Notes: a model not told the origin generated them from the letters alone. Numbered from the stretch's first letter, positions 1-11,200 are shown. The stretch is 64,000 bases of DNA from Polaribacter marinaquae (GCF_038019025.1 NZ_CP150496.1:2992001-3056000), one strand, 5' to 3'. Numbers and translations: made by a program.

Positions 1-374
1 ATAAATGGTTTCTTTTGAGTTTTTTTTAGATACAAACTAAAAATACCAAAAGGATATAATTTATTTAAATGTACAACGTCAAAATCACCAATATTTTTTA
101 ATAAAGAAAGAAAAGCTTTTCTATATAAAAGTAGCTTATTTAAAGGGTTTTTCGTCTTTTTTATATAGGCAATATGTATATCTAATTCGTCTTTTTGTTC
201 TGAAACTATTTCTATTTTTTGTATACAATTTTCATCAGAAATTATATGTAAAACTGTTACTTTATGTTTTTTTGAAACAGCTTTAGCATGTCTTTCTATA
301 AAATCGCCATTAGTTGGCAAGACTCTAGAAGGAAACCAGCCGCAAAGAAATAATATATGTAGTTTTTTACTCAA
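1..374 (-). CDS. Glycosyltransferase family 4-like protein, N-terminal fragment
   Basis: The complement of the first 374 bases encodes an open N-terminus that runs off the window edge. It begins SKKLHILFLCGWFPSR and continues with NGDFIERHAKAVSKKHKV and later FDVVHLNKLYPFG. This is the pattern of the N-terminal Rossmann domain of GT-B (GT4) glycosyltransferases, which usually act on cell-surface polysaccharides in the cytoplasm. No ATG exists upstream in frame, so I place the start at a TTG at 374-372; a TATATTTG -7-like box lies at 401-394 on the same strand, which leaves only a very short leader. The sugar donor and acceptor cannot be told. The family call is fairly safe; the start codon is less so. 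Confidence 0.7.
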   Translation of the reverse strand, partial: MSKKLHILFLCGWFPSRVLPTNGDFIERHAKAVSKKHKVTVLHIISDENCIQKIEIVSEQKDELDIHIAYIKKTKNPLNKLLLYRKAFLSLLKNIGDFDVVHLNKLYPFGIFSLYLKKTQKKPF

Positions 375-448
375 AAAAAATAATTTATTATTACAAATAT
401 AACAACTTAATGTGCTTATAGTTTATTTATAATCTTTACTTTTAAAGG

Positions 449-1132
449 ATGAAAATAGAACACGTATTTTTCGACTTAGACCACACGCTTTGGGATTTTG
501 ATAAAAACTCTGGTTTAACCTTTGAGAAAATTTTTAAATTAAACAATGTAAATATAGAAATTGATGATTTTTTAAGAATCTATATGCCTATTAATTTAGA
601 ATATTGGCGACTTTACAGAGATGAAAAAGTAACCAAAGAAGCACTTAGATACAATAGGTTAAAAAAGTCTTTTGATAAATTGAATTTTGAAATTTCTGAT
701 GTATTGATTGATAAATTAGCGATCGATTACATAGATAATTTATCAAGTTTTAATTACTTATTCGAAGGAACTTTTGAAATTTTAGACTATTTAAAAAGTA
801 AATATCAATTGCATATCATTACAAACGGATTTGACGAAGTTCAAATGAAGAAAATGACAAGTTCAAAAATTATTGATTATTTTGATGCGATTATTACTTC
901 TGATTCTGTTGGCGTAAAAAAACCGAATCCGAAAGTATTTAATTTTGCATTAAAGAAAGCCAACGCAACTGCAGAAAACTCGGTTATGATTGGCGATAGT
1001 TTAGAAGCAGATATTAACGGTGCTTTAAATGTAGGTTTTAACGTAATTCATTGTGTTTTTAATGATGAAACAGCAACAGACAACAATGTAACTTCTGTGG
1101 CTAATTTACTTGAGATTAAGCAATATTTATAA
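449..1132 (+). CDS. YjjG family noncanonical pyrimidine nucleotidase (HAD hydrolase)
   Basis: This 227-residue HAD-superfamily protein has motif I FDLDHTLWDFDKNS near residues 8-21 (nucleophile and acid/base Asp), motif II ITNGFDEVQ, the motif III Lys in VKKPNP and motif IV MIGDSLEADI. The HTLWDFDKNS wording is typical of the YjjG subgroup, cytosolic 5'-nucleotidases that remove noncanonical pyrimidine nucleotides. Length is normal for the family. It stands 74 bp downstream of the divergent glycosyltransferase start and 35 bp before a lipoprotein gene on the same strand, so it may open a small operon, although function gives no obvious link. Confidence 0.85.
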   Translation: MKIEHVFFDLDHTLWDFDKNSGLTFEKIFKLNNVNIEIDDFLRIYMPINLEYWRLYRDEKVTKEALRYNRLKKSFDKLNFEISDVLIDKLAIDYIDNLSSFNYLFEGTFEILDYLKSKYQLHIITNGFDEVQMKKMTSSKIIDYFDAIITSDSVGVKKPNPKVFNFALKKANATAENSVMIGDSLEADINGALNVGFNVIHCVFNDETATDNNVTSVANLLEIKQYL

Positions 1133-1167
1133 GGATTTAAGCGTTTGTAATTTGTAAAATATTTAAG

Positions 1168-1716
1168 ATGAAAAAAAATATAATAATAAATATGCTTTTG
1201 TGTTTTGTTTTAATATTTGGGTGCTCAGAAGCTGTGGATTTCGACCAGATAGAAGATTATACATTAAAACCTTCTTATGCTTTATCATTAACCTATTTTA
1301 CAATATCGCCAAATAATTTTGTGCCATTTCCTGGAGCTCCTCCAATTACAGAAATTTCAGAAAAATCTGACGTTAAAATATTTGAAACAAGTTTTATAAG
1401 ACAAAATTTAGTACAATTAGATTTCGATTTTGAAATTACGAATAGATTCAACAGAGATTTTACGGTAGAAATTTCGTTGTTAGATGAAAATGACAATCTT
1501 ATTTATCAGTTAAACGATTTAAATGTAGCTGCAAATAATTTAGAATTCAAACAAACAGAAATTTTAAATATAGAATCAAATCCAACGGTTAGAAATTTTA
1601 CTAGAGTAGAGGTAAAGTTAAGTTTAGATGATAAAACAACGCCTATAATTGCATCTGATGTTGGTGAAATCATATTTAATTCTGCAGCAACAATACATTT
1701 AGAAGCGCCTTTATAA
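1168..1716 (+). CDS. Hypothetical lipoprotein
   Basis: A 182-residue protein I do not recognise. The N-terminus is a lipoprotein signal: Lys-rich start, hydrophobic core and lipobox LIFGC with Cys at residue 19, followed by SEAVDFDQ. The acidic residues after Cys resemble the export signals of surface-exposed Bacteroidota lipoproteins. The remainder is predicted beta-rich with no catalytic motif visible. The stop lies one base before the next start, so it is almost surely co-transcribed with the DUF5723-like outer membrane protein and may be its partner. That partnership is inference. Confidence 0.7.
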   Translation: MKKNIIINMLLCFVLIFGCSEAVDFDQIEDYTLKPSYALSLTYFTISPNNFVPFPGAPPITEISEKSDVKIFETSFIRQNLVQLDFDFEITNRFNRDFTVEISLLDENDNLIYQLNDLNVAANNLEFKQTEILNIESNPTVRNFTRVEVKLSLDDKTTPIIASDVGEIIFNSAATIHLEAPL

Positions 1717-1717
1717 A

Positions 1718-3085
1718 ATGAAAACAAAACTATTTTACTTAGTATTTATCTTTTGCATTGGTGTTTACGGTCAAAATAAACAAGTATTGTATGACTTTGC
1801 AGGTTTACCGCAAACACTACTCTTAAATCCTGGTTTAGAAACTAATTATAAATACCATATTGGTGTACCTATGCTTTCTGGGTTTTCATCAGAAATAGGA
1901 TCAACTGGTTTTACAGTTTCAGATTTATTTGCTGCTGATAATAGAGATATTACAGATAAAGTTACAGCCGTTTTAGCGAATATATCTACTAGTGATTTTT
2001 TAAGTATAAACGCCAAAATCGACGTAATAAATATTGGTTATAGGTTAGATGATAAAACATATTTAAGTGGTGGTTTTTATAATGAAGTAGACGGAATTGG
2101 TTATTTACCTAAAGACGGAATTACACTTATAAACGAAGGTAATGCTGCGTATTTAAATAAAAGTTTTAGTGCATCTCAAATTCTTTACAAACTTGATTAT
2201 CTGGGTGTAATTCATGCAGGAATTACTAGAAAAATAGATGATAATTTGACTTTAGGTGGGCGTTTTAAAATCTATTCGTCTTCGTTAAATGTAGAATCTA
2301 CAAACAACACTGGTACTTTTACATCTAACCTTGGTAATAATAATATTTATGTGCACTATTTAGAAAATATAGATATAAATTTTAGAACCTCTGGTTTGAT
2401 TAAAGACAATGAATATATTAATGATGCAAGTACATACATTGGTAATACTTTTTTTGGCGGAAATATGGGCGTTGGATTAGATTTCGGATTGTCTTATAAC
2501 TTTTCTCCGCAATTACAGTTTTCTGCAAGTTTATTAGATATTGGTTTTATAAATCATACTAAAAACATTAAAAATACTATTACAAAAGGAAGTTTTACTT
2601 TCGAAGGTATTGCTTTTGATTATGATACAAACAATACAAATTATTGGCAGAATTTGAATGATGCTTTTGAAGAACAATTGCCAACAGAAGAAAATCAAGA
2701 TTCTTATATCTCATGGAGACCTGCCAAATTTAATGCAGCAATTAAATATAGTTTTGGTGAAAAAAGAAGCAAATATTGCTATGATGACACGTATAAAGAC
2801 TTCTTTACCGATGCTTTTGGTGCGCAATTATATTCAGTTTTTAGACCTTTAAGTCAGCAATTCGCTTTTACAGGTTTTTACGAAAAATCCTTTTCAAATA
2901 AACTACATGCAAAACTAACATATACTGTCGACGATTTTTCATATTCGAATATTGGCTTTGGAATTTCTACCCAAATATGGAAAATTAATTTCTACGGATT
3001 AGTAGATAATATCACAGAATTATCTGATATTTCTTCTGCAAATAATGTTTCTTTACAATTCGGTTTTAACCTTTTATTTAATTAA
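1718..3085 (+). CDS. DUF5723-like outer membrane beta-barrel protein
   Basis: This 455-residue protein has a cleavable signal peptide (MKTKLFYLVFIFCIGVYGQ, cut before or at Gln) and then alternating hydrophobic/polar strands rich in Gly, Tyr and Asn that end with an aromatic-terminated strand (SLQFGFNLLFN), as in outer membrane barrels. The mature start NKQVLYDFAGLPQTLLLNPG resembles the DUF5723 family common in Flavobacteriia, whose role is unknown. It sits one base after a lipoprotein gene and one base before a secreted protein gene, so the three form a cell-envelope operon. The family assignment is from memory of its N-terminal pattern. Confidence 0.65.
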   Translation: MKTKLFYLVFIFCIGVYGQNKQVLYDFAGLPQTLLLNPGLETNYKYHIGVPMLSGFSSEIGSTGFTVSDLFAADNRDITDKVTAVLANISTSDFLSINAKIDVINIGYRLDDKTYLSGGFYNEVDGIGYLPKDGITLINEGNAAYLNKSFSASQILYKLDYLGVIHAGITRKIDDNLTLGGRFKIYSSSLNVESTNNTGTFTSNLGNNNIYVHYLENIDINFRTSGLIKDNEYINDASTYIGNTFFGGNMGVGLDFGLSYNFSPQLQFSASLLDIGFINHTKNIKNTITKGSFTFEGIAFDYDTNNTNYWQNLNDAFEEQLPTEENQDSYISWRPAKFNAAIKYSFGEKRSKYCYDDTYKDFFTDAFGAQLYSVFRPLSQQFAFTGFYEKSFSNKLHAKLTYTVDDFSYSNIGFGISTQIWKINFYGLVDNITELSDISSANNVSLQFGFNLLFN

Positions 3086-3086
3086 A

Positions 3087-3911
3087 ATGAAAACAATTTA
3101 TACACTTATATTTATATTAACTTTTAGTTCGGTATATAGTCAACAGAAAAAAATAAACAATTATAAATACTTAATCGTTCCAGAAAGATTTAGTTTTTTA
3201 AAGAAAACAGATCAATATCAAACTAGTTCTTTAACAAAATTTCTTTTTAAAAAGAATGGTTTTAATGTTATGTTAGATTCCGAAGAATTGCCTTTAGAGT
3301 TAAAAAATGATCCTTGTAAAGCATTAAAAATTATTATTCAAGATAAATCATCTATGTTTAAAACGGCGGTTCTAATTGAATTAAGAGATTGTTTTAACAA
3401 GGTTTTATACACTTCTAAAGAAGGTGGTAGTAGAATTAAAGATTACAAAAAAAGTTACCAAGAATCAATAAGAAGAGCGCATGCTTCGATGTCTAATTTT
3501 GTTTATGAGCCAAGTTTAGAAGTTACAATTACTAATAATAATGAAATATTAGAATCAACTAATAATAAAAAGGTAATTGTTAAAAACGATGTAGAAAAAG
3601 AAGTAACAGATATAAAGCCTGTAGTTAAAATAGATAATACAGTTACAAAAATTAAGAATAAAGTAAAAAAGGAAACTTTACCTAAAGTAACTAATACTAT
3701 AAAAACACTTTATGCACAACCAAAGTCAAACGGATTTCAGTTGATTAATTTAAAACCAGAGGTTGTTTTCATCATTTTAAATAGTAAAGTGAAAGATGTA
3801 TTTATTATTAAAGATAAAAACGGAATATTCTACTTAAAAGATAATCTTTGGATTGCAGAATACTACGAAAACGACAAGTTAGTTCAAGAAAAATATCAAG
3901 TAAAGTTTTAA
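3087..3911 (+). CDS. Hypothetical secreted protein
   Basis: A 274-residue protein starting at the ATG at 3087, one base after the previous stop; an upstream in-frame start at 3045 would lie inside the previous gene and is rejected. A signal peptide is clear (MKTIYTLIFILTFSSVYSQ). The mature part has a globular segment with YLIVPERFSFLKKTDQYQTS and KFLFKKNGFNV, a Lys/Asn/Val-rich linker near residues 160-215, and a short C-terminal beta domain. I do not recognise the family. It is the last gene of the envelope operon, and its stop overlaps by four bases the stop of convergent rarA. Confidence 0.6.
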   Translation: MKTIYTLIFILTFSSVYSQQKKINNYKYLIVPERFSFLKKTDQYQTSSLTKFLFKKNGFNVMLDSEELPLELKNDPCKALKIIIQDKSSMFKTAVLIELRDCFNKVLYTSKEGGSRIKDYKKSYQESIRRAHASMSNFVYEPSLEVTITNNNEILESTNNKKVIVKNDVEKEVTDIKPVVKIDNTVTKIKNKVKKETLPKVTNTIKTLYAQPKSNGFQLINLKPEVVFIILNSKVKDVFIIKDKNGIFYLKDNLWIAEYYENDKLVQEKYQVKF

Positions 3912-5179
3912 TAATCGTATCTATTTTTCCATCTATTTTTTAATATTTCTTTAAATTGATTTTCTCTTTGGTTATTGCCAGGTTCGTACAATTTTGTGCC
4001 AGAAATTTCTGAAGGTAAAAACTCTTGATCTATAAAGTTATTAGGATAATCGTGCGAATATTTGTAATCTTTACCATATTCTAAGTCCTTCATTAATTTT
4101 GTAGGCGAATTTCTTAAATTTAAAGGTACAGATAAGTCACCGGTTGCTTTAACTAAATTTTGTGCGGCTCCTATTGCCATGTAAGACGCATTACTTTTAG
4201 CTGAGTTAGCAAGATAAACAGCAGTTTGACTTAAAATAATTCTCGATTCAGGATTTCCGATAACAGAGACTGCTTGAAAAGTGTTATTTGCTAAAATTAG
4301 TGCAGTTGGATTTGCATTACCGATATCTTCAGACGCTAAAATTAGCATTCTTCTAGCTATAAATTTTACATCTTCACCACCTTCAATCATTCTTGCAAGC
4401 CAATAAACCGCAGCATTAGGATCGCTACCTCTTATAGATTTAATAAATGCAGATATTATATCATAATGTTGTTCCCCAGTTTTATCATATCTAGCTGTAT
4501 TTTTTTGAATTTTAGATAAAACCAGTTCATTTGTAATTTCTATTTCCTCATCAGCAGAAACCAATAATTCGAAAATATTTAAAAGTTTTCTAGCATCTCC
4601 GCCAGATACTTGAAGTAAAGCATCCGTTTCTTTTAAAACAATTTTTTTAGCAGCTAAATATTCATCTTTTTCAATAGCTCTATTTAATAATGCAATTAAA
4701 TCTTCTTTATCAAATGAATTTAAAATATAAACCTGACATCTAGACAAAAGTGCAGGAATAACCTCAAAACTTGGGTTTTCTGTGGTGGCACCAATCAAAG
4801 TTACCCAACCTTTTTCTACTGCACCCAATAAAGAATCTTGTTGAGATTTGCTAAACCTGTGTATTTCATCAATAAAAAGAATCGGATTTTTAGCAGTAAA
4901 TAATCCACCACTTTTTTTGGCTTTTTCAATGACATCTCTTACATCTTTTACGCCAGAACTAATAGCGCTTAAAGTATAAAATGGTCTATTAGATGCTGTC
5001 GCAATTATGTTTGCTAATGTTGTTTTTCCGATTCCTGGTGGTCCCCAAAGAATCAAAGAAGGAATAATACCTTGCTTTATTAAATTAGTTAATACACCGT
5101 TTTTACCGACTAAATGGTGCTGACTGATGTAATCTTCTAAAGTTTTCGGTCTAATTCTTTCTGCCAAAGGTTCATTCAT
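3908..5179 (-). CDS. rarA: Replication-associated recombination protein A (RarA/MgsA AAA ATPase)
   Basis: This 423-residue AAA+ ATPase acts at stalled replication forks with SSB and RecA-type recombination. Visible features are [16 protein letters not shown] at the N-terminus, Walker [10 protein letters not shown] at residues 46-54, Walker [11 protein letters not shown] near residue 100, sensor 1 [13 protein letters not shown], and a C-terminal tetramerisation domain with [19 protein letters not shown]. Length and motif order match RarA. The gene stands alone on its strand between two convergent or divergent neighbours, and its 3' end overlaps the upstream secreted-protein gene by four bases without a terminator between them. 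Confidence 0.95.
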   Translation of the reverse strand: MNEPLAERIRPKTLEDYISQHHLVGKNGVLTNLIKQGIIPSLILWGPPGIGKTTLANIIATASNRPFYTLSAISSGVKDVRDVIEKAKKSGGLFTAKNPILFIDEIHRFSKSQQDSLLGAVEKGWVTLIGATTENPSFEVIPALLSRCQVYILNSFDKEDLIALLNRAIEKDEYLAAKKIVLKETDALLQVSGGDARKLLNIFELLVSADEEIEITNELVLSKIQKNTARYDKTGEQHYDIISAFIKSIRGSDPNAAVYWLARMIEGGEDVKFIARRMLILASEDIGNANPTALILANNTFQAVSVIGNPESRIILSQTAVYLANSAKSNASYMAIGAAQNLVKATGDLSVPLNLRNSPTKLMKDLEYGKDYKYSHDYPNNFIDQEFLPSEISGTKLYEPGNNQRENQFKEILKNRWKNRYDY

Positions 5180-5257
5180 GCTGTAAAAATAGTAAAGTTT
5201 TATGACAGATGTTGTTAATTTCTATTTTGGTAAAATTTTTGATATTTTTAAAACTAT

Positions 5258-5929
5258 ATGGAACAAGAAAATCAATTAAATACATCAAAATCTATCTTTT
5301 TTATACCTGTACTTTATGTAATTGCTATTTGGGTTATATATTGGATAGAAATAAAATTTAATTTCAATTTTAATAAATTCGGAATTTTACCTCGAAATTT
5401 TCAAGGATTAAGAGGTGTGTTTTTCACTCATTTTATTCATAGTGATACTAAACACCTTTTTAATAATTCTATTCCGTTATTTGTGTTACTACTTAGTCTT
5501 TTTTACTTTTATAGAGATATAGGCTTAAAAATATTAATTTATGGAGGTGTTTTATCTGGTGCTTTAACTTGGATTATTGCCCGAGAATCTTACCATATTG
5601 GTGCCAGCGGAATCGTTTATTTATTATTTAGTTTTGTTTTTTTCAGCGGAATTATTAGAAAACATTATAGATTAGTTGCCCTCTCTCTAATAATTATTTT
5701 TTTATACGGAAGTATGATTTGGTATGTGTTACCAATTAAAGAAGGTATGTCTTGGGAAGGACATTTATCTGGCTTTATTATGGGATTTCTATTTTCTATT
5801 ATTTATAGAAAAAAAGGGATTGTTAAAAAAGAATATCAATTTAGTAAAACTGAATTTGATACTTACTTTGATGAAGAAGGAAATTATATTCCTCCAGAAC
5901 TTAACAGTGAAGTAGAGGAGGAGTTATAA
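5258..5929 (+). CDS. Rhomboid family intramembrane serine protease
   Basis: A 223-residue membrane protein with about six hydrophobic segments. The catalytic serine lies in GASG (Ser near residue 117) and the paired His in GHLSGFIMG (His near residue 169). The HFIHSDTKHLFNN segment matches the conserved HxxxxHxxxN region of rhomboids. It cleaves transmembrane substrates inside the bilayer; the substrate is unknown. It is divergent from rarA with a 78 bp gap, and its stop is five bases from the stop of convergent rlmB. Confidence 0.9.
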   Translation: MEQENQLNTSKSIFFIPVLYVIAIWVIYWIEIKFNFNFNKFGILPRNFQGLRGVFFTHFIHSDTKHLFNNSIPLFVLLLSLFYFYRDIGLKILIYGGVLSGALTWIIARESYHIGASGIVYLLFSFVFFSGIIRKHYRLVALSLIIIFLYGSMIWYVLPIKEGMSWEGHLSGFIMGFLFSIIYRKKGIVKKEYQFSKTEFDTYFDEEGNYIPPELNSEVEEEL

Positions 5930-5934
5930 TTTAT

Positions 5935-6678
5935 TTATGCCATTCTTTGTCTTACTGTTTCATATAAAAAAGCTCCACAAGCAACAGAAACATTTAAAGA
6001 AGCGATTTCACCTAATAAAGGTAATTTTGCTTTATAATCCACCATTTTAAGTATTGACGGGTTCACACCTCTATGCTCAGAACCCATAACGATTGCTATT
6101 GGTTGATTTAAATCAACTTGATATAAAGAATCATCTGTTTTTTCAGTTGCCGCAACTGTTTTAATTTCTGCAGATTGAAGAATGAATAATGCATCTTTTA
6201 TATGATCTACTTTACAAATAGGAATTTTAAAAGCTGCACCAGCAGAAGTTTTAATAGTTTCTGCATTTACAGGAGCACTTCCATTCTTTTGAACAATAAT
6301 TCCGTTAACACCTGTGCATTCTGCAGTTCTTATTATAGCTCCAAAATTTCTAACATCAGATAGCTGATCTAATAATAAGAAAAGAGGTTTCTTATCACTT
6401 TCTAAAGTTTTTTCAATTAAAGTTTCTAAATCATGAAATTCTATAGGAGAAATTTGAGCAACAGCACCTTGATGGTTGTTGTTTTTAGATAAACGATTCA
6501 ATTTTTCTACAGGCACCATACTTGTAGTTAATTTTTTTTCTTTTATCAATTTATCTAATTCATAGAAAAGATTTCCTCTTAAACCTTTTTGAAGGTATAT
6601 TTTATTAATTGTAGAACCACTTTCGATTGCTTCAATAATCGCTCTAATTCCAAAAATATTTGTCATTTCATTATTCAT
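5935..6678 (-). CDS. rlmB: 23S rRNA (guanosine-2'-O-)-methyltransferase RlmB (TrmH family)
   Basis: This 247-residue SPOUT methyltransferase has an N-terminal substrate-binding domain (NIFGIRAIIEAIESG) and the catalytic domain with LLDQLSDVRNFGAIIRTAE (motif 1), VMGSEHRGV (motif 2) and LNVSVACGAFLYE (motif 3). These are the TrmH/RlmB motifs; length is usual for RlmB, which methylates G2251 of 23S rRNA in E. coli. Other TrmH-type methylases are possible, but the N-terminal domain favours RlmB. It is monocistronic and reads towards the rhomboid gene. Confidence 0.88.
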   Translation of the reverse strand: MNNEMTNIFGIRAIIEAIESGSTINKIYLQKGLRGNLFYELDKLIKEKKLTTSMVPVEKLNRLSKNNNHQGAVAQISPIEFHDLETLIEKTLESDKKPLFLLLDQLSDVRNFGAIIRTAECTGVNGIIVQKNGSAPVNAETIKTSAGAAFKIPICKVDHIKDALFILQSAEIKTVAATEKTDDSLYQVDLNQPIAIVMGSEHRGVNPSILKMVDYKAKLPLLGEIASLNVSVACGAFLYETVRQRMA

Positions 6679-6710
6679 TCTGCAAATGTATGCTAATTTA
6701 AGAGCAAAAA

Positions 6711-6737
6711 AAAACCATCTCTAAAAGAGATGGTTTT
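6711..6737 (-). terminator. Intrinsic terminator of the second SusCD operon
   Basis: An 11-bp perfect stem (AAAACCATCTC / GAGATGGTTTT, loop TAAAA) is followed on the minus strand by a run of T (the A-run at 6704-6713 on the plus strand). It lies 27 bp beyond the stop of the SusD gene at 6764. Confidence 0.85.
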
Positions 6738-6763
6738 AATGTTATATATAATATTAAAAAATA

Positions 6764-8283
6764 TTATTTATTTCCTTCAGTAATGTTAGGATTATCTGTA
6801 AGTTCTCTTTGTGGAACTTCAAAAGTTAATCTTGGATCATCATAAGCAAAACTTTCTCCAGCTCTGTTTAAGTGAATACTACCTCTTGTGTTTGTTAATT
6901 TTCTTCTTTTCATTAGTAAATAACTTTTACCTTCAGCTAAGAATTCAATTTTAGTATTAAACACTATTTCATCAACAAGATCTTGACCTGATAAACCATC
7001 AACGTATGCATAGTCAGCAGCGTCATCATAACGATTAGCTAAAACTTGCTTTAATCTAGTTCTTGCAGCAGTATCATCTCCTTCTACAGCACTTAATTCA
7101 GCAGAAAGTAAGTACATTTCTGTAACTCTCATGTAAACATAATCATCTGTCATAGGATTTTGAGAAAAAGGAGTTCTTGCAGCATTATAGAATTTTCCGA
7201 TAGGAATTAACGGAGATTCACCTACAGCAACAGTACCACCACTTGCTGGAGCACCAAATTGTTGTTTTCTTATATCATTATCATTGATTTTAGCATATAA
7301 ACCATCATCAATACCTCTAAAGTTTCCTACTGCTTGGTAAGAATAACTATAGTAGTCCATAAAACCATGCCAAGAAACTAAACCTAAGTCATTTGCAACT
7401 GTAAGGTCAAATCCCCACATCCATCCTGGAGTGCTTAATTGTGTAAAACCACCAGTAACTTCATCTTGATTCATCATTGTGAATTCACCAGAATTAATTA
7501 CTTCATCAGCTAAATCCCTAGCCATTATGTTTTTATCACTTTGCCCCATTGAAGCATAAACATAAGCTAATAAACCTTTAGCTACATTTTGATTTATAGA
7601 AGCTTTGTTTGGTCTTGTATACGTACTCATAAAGCTCTAATTGCAGAATTTAAGTCTGAAATTATTAGGTCATATACTTCACCCATTGTAGACTTTGCTT
7701 TTCCAGATTCACCTGGGTTTACATAGATAGGTAAAATTTCTGCATTAGCATCATACTCAATTGCGTAATACTGGCTTAAATAAAAATAACCAAACGCTCT
7801 AATAGCTTTTGCTTGCCCTACAACACCCTTAACAGCATCAGATGCTGGTACTGCATCATTACCACCATTAGCAGCAATAATTAAGTTTGCACTGTTAATG
7901 ATTCTGTAATAAAATCTCCAAGCAGTATAATTTGGTAGTGTTATAGACGGATCATTTGTCCATAAAAGATTTGATAAATTTACAAATCTATTAAATCTAG
8001 CACCAATTTGTGCCATATCACTAGATAGTAAATCACTCATTAAATCAAAAGATTTATGTCCAAAATCTTCCTGATTACCTGTTCCACCTATGTATGCAGT
8101 AACCATTTGGTTATAAATACCTCTTAAGTTACCTTCAACAATGCTTGGGTTAATTAAGGCAGTTTCTCCTAAATCTTCATTCGAGATAAAACTAGTAGGT
8201 CTTTGATCTAAAAATTCTTCATCACAAGAGCTCAAGAAGAGACTCGCAACAATAATACATAATATAAAATTTATTTTTTTCAT
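6764..8283 (-). pseudogene. SusD/RagB family outer membrane lipoprotein, split by a frameshift
   Basis: Two adjacent minus-strand reading frames together make one SusD of about 505 residues. The 5' half (8283-7627, 218 residues) has a lipoprotein signal ending LSSCDEEFLDQRPTS and the TPR-like part up to VYDLIISDLNSAIRAL. The 3' half (7630-6764, 288 residues) resumes with TYTRPNKASINQNVAKGLLA, which continues the SusD fold, and ends in the usual C-terminal region (FLAEGKSYLLMKRRK). The frames meet at an ATGA overlap, which fits loss of one base near 7627-7640. Alternatively both halves are made by coupled translation. SusD binds the nutrient on the cell surface and caps the SusC transporter encoded 17 bp upstream. 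No long homopolymer is at the break. Confidence 0.8.
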
Positions 8284-8299
8284 AATTAAAATTGTTTAA

Positions 8300-11200
8300 T
8301 TAAAATTTAACTCTAACACCTAAAGTGTAGTTTGATATTGGACTATAGTTATATCTTTCAGAAGTACCAGTAAGAGATGTTGTTGGGTTGTACCCGTCTC
8401 TAGCAGAGATTAAAAATAAATTATCTCCAGATACCCATAAGCTTACAGAAGAAAGACCTATGTTTTCTAAATACTGAGTCGGTATACTATATCCTAACCT
8501 TACATTATTTAAAGATAAATAATCAGAACTTGTAATAAATCTTGTAGAAGCCGCATTTACTCTAATGTTTTCGTTAGAATAAAGTCTTGGTACATCTGTA
8601 ATATCACCAGGATTCATCCATCTATCTCTCATATCTGCATTGTAACTGTAAGAACCTACTTTTCCATTACTCATTTGAGTAGCGTACTGTTGGTCATAAC
8701 CATAACCTCCTAAACTATAACTAAATTGAGCGCTTAAGTTAAAATCTTTATAAGAAGTGTTAAGTCTAAATGCTCCACTTACTGTAGGTATTAAAGATTT
8801 ATTGTTGTATTTACGTGTTGCGTCTGCATATTCAGTTGTAACACGTTCTTGAATGCTTGCTCCTGGATTTGCAGCTTTGTATACTTCTAAATCATTAATT
8901 CCTTCATTAGTATCGTATTGACCATTGTTATTTTCATCAACCCAGCTTTCTAACCATTGAGCATTACCTGTAGCAGGATCAACACCAGCCCATTCTCTTA
9001 AGTAGTAGTCAAATCTACTACGACCTGCAGATTGTGCAAAATTACCATCGATATTAATAACTTTAGCTTCACCAGTTGCATTTTCAATTGGCATTTGAGT
9101 TATTTCGTTCTCGTACATTGATCCATTTATAGATAAAGATAATTTAAAATCTTCATTTCTGATGATGTTACCAGTTAAATCAAATTCTAAACCTTTATTT
9201 ACCATTTCACCATCGTTTGTTAAGATAACAGCATCCCCTGTAGAAGGTGATAATCTTTTGTTAACGTATAAATCAGTTGTAGTTTTAACAAAATAATCTA
9301 AACCAAAATCTATAGCGCCATTAAAAAATCTAGCTTCAATACCTGTTTGGAAACTTTGACTAGATTCCCAAGTAATGTTTGGATCTACAACTGCTCTTGG
9401 AGCTAAAGAAGGTAATCCTAATAAGTTTTGTACATCAAATCCTAATTGACCAGCAAAAGAATTATTTCCTTGGTCTCCTAAAACACCATAACTAGCTTTT
9501 AACTTTAAGAAATCGATAGTCTCACTAGAGCTTAAGAAATCTTCTTCACTAATAACCCAACCTGCACCTACAGATCCAAATGTTCCCCATTTGTTTTTAA
9601 AGAATCTTGAAGATCCATCTCTTCTTAATGTACCAGATAAGTAATATTTACCTGCGTAGTTATAATTAGCTTGAGTAAAGTAACTTTCTAAGCTTCTACC
9701 AATTCTAGAACCATTAGACACACCATTTTGATCGATGTAATTTTCTGGAACAATTACTGCATTAGGGTTTAAGTTAACAACTCCTTTTTTGCTTAAATCA
9801 AAATCCTCAAATGAAGATTCAAAACTTTCATGTGCGATTAAAGCATTAAAGTTATGGTCGTTTCCAAAAGTTGTTGCGTATCTTAAAATTTGATTAAAGT
9901 TTTGAGCAGAATATGTAGTATTAGACTTGTATAAAGTTCCTCCTAAAGCAACACCTGCACTACCTTGAATAGAGTTTCTTACTTGGTCGAAGTTACTACT
10001 ATAAATATTTACACCATAAGTAGTTTCGAAAGTTAATCCTTCTAAAATATCAACAACAAAATTTACGTTACCGTTTATGTTATGTCTTTTAGTTCTATTA
10101 ATGTTATAAATAGCTTCTCCAATACCGTTGTATGTTGCAGAAAAATCTCTACCATTACCAGCAGAGTTATCTGCAAAATCATAAAGACGATTTCCTGTGT
10201 TAGGATCTGTTAAGATGTTACCATCTGCATCTCTTAAAAATAAAGAGTAAATTGTTGGGATATAATCTAACATATAAGTTACAACTCCACCACCATAACC
10301 AGTAGCATCATTATATTCACTGTAAGAATAATCTAAATTAGTGTTTATCTTAACTCTATCCATAGGCTTAGTGTTAACATTTAATCTAGCACTATATCTA
10401 TCAAATTGAGATTCTTGCACGTAACCTTCGTCAGATAAGTAACCTAAAGAAAAGTAATGTTTTGTATTCTCAGTACCACCAGATGTTTTAAAGTTGAATT
10501 CATTTCTGATTCCGTCTCTATAACCTGCGTCAGCCCAGTCAGTAGGAGTAAATTTTCTTGTTACGCCTGGTCTAACTTGACCTGTAGAAGGATCTATTAA
10601 TTCATTACCGTCAGCAACGTTCCACATGTTATATAAAGGAGCGATACCTCTATCAGAAAAAACATTATCTAAAGCATACTGAGATGGGTTTGCTTGACCA
10701 GTTAACTCTGCACTGTTTTTCAATCCATCATAAACCAATCCTATGTACTCTTCTTCACTATGAATTAAGTCATAAAATGGTAATGTTCTACTGTTGATAG
10801 ATGTTTGAAAATCAAATTCTACAACACTTTTTCCACTCTTACCTCTTTTAGTTGTAATTAAAACAACACCATTCGCACCACGGGCACCATAAATAGCTGT
10901 TGCAGATGCATCTTTTAAAATTGTAGTTGATGCAATATCATTAGGATTAATTGAGTTTACATCTCCTGTATAAGGAACACCATCCACAACATAAAGTGGC
11001 GAACTATTTCCTTCAATTGAACTAAAACCTCTAATTCTAATGTTAGCACTTCCACCAGGTCTACCATTTGTTCTTACAACAGATACACCAGAAGCTTCAC
11101 CAATTAAAGCTTGAGCAACATTTGATACTGCTTTTGCATCAATATTTTCTGCTGAAACAGTACTAACACTACCTGTAAATGATTTTTTTGTAGTTGTACC

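Noticed and set aside
3045..3086. Upstream start for the secreted protein gene at 3087
   Set aside because: It overlaps the preceding gene and destroys the signal peptide.
7620..7645. Programmed -1 frameshift in the split SusD gene
   Set aside because: The bases at the junction (GCTTTATGA) do not form a slippery heptamer in the zero frame, and no stimulatory structure was evident. A mutation or coupled restart is simpler.
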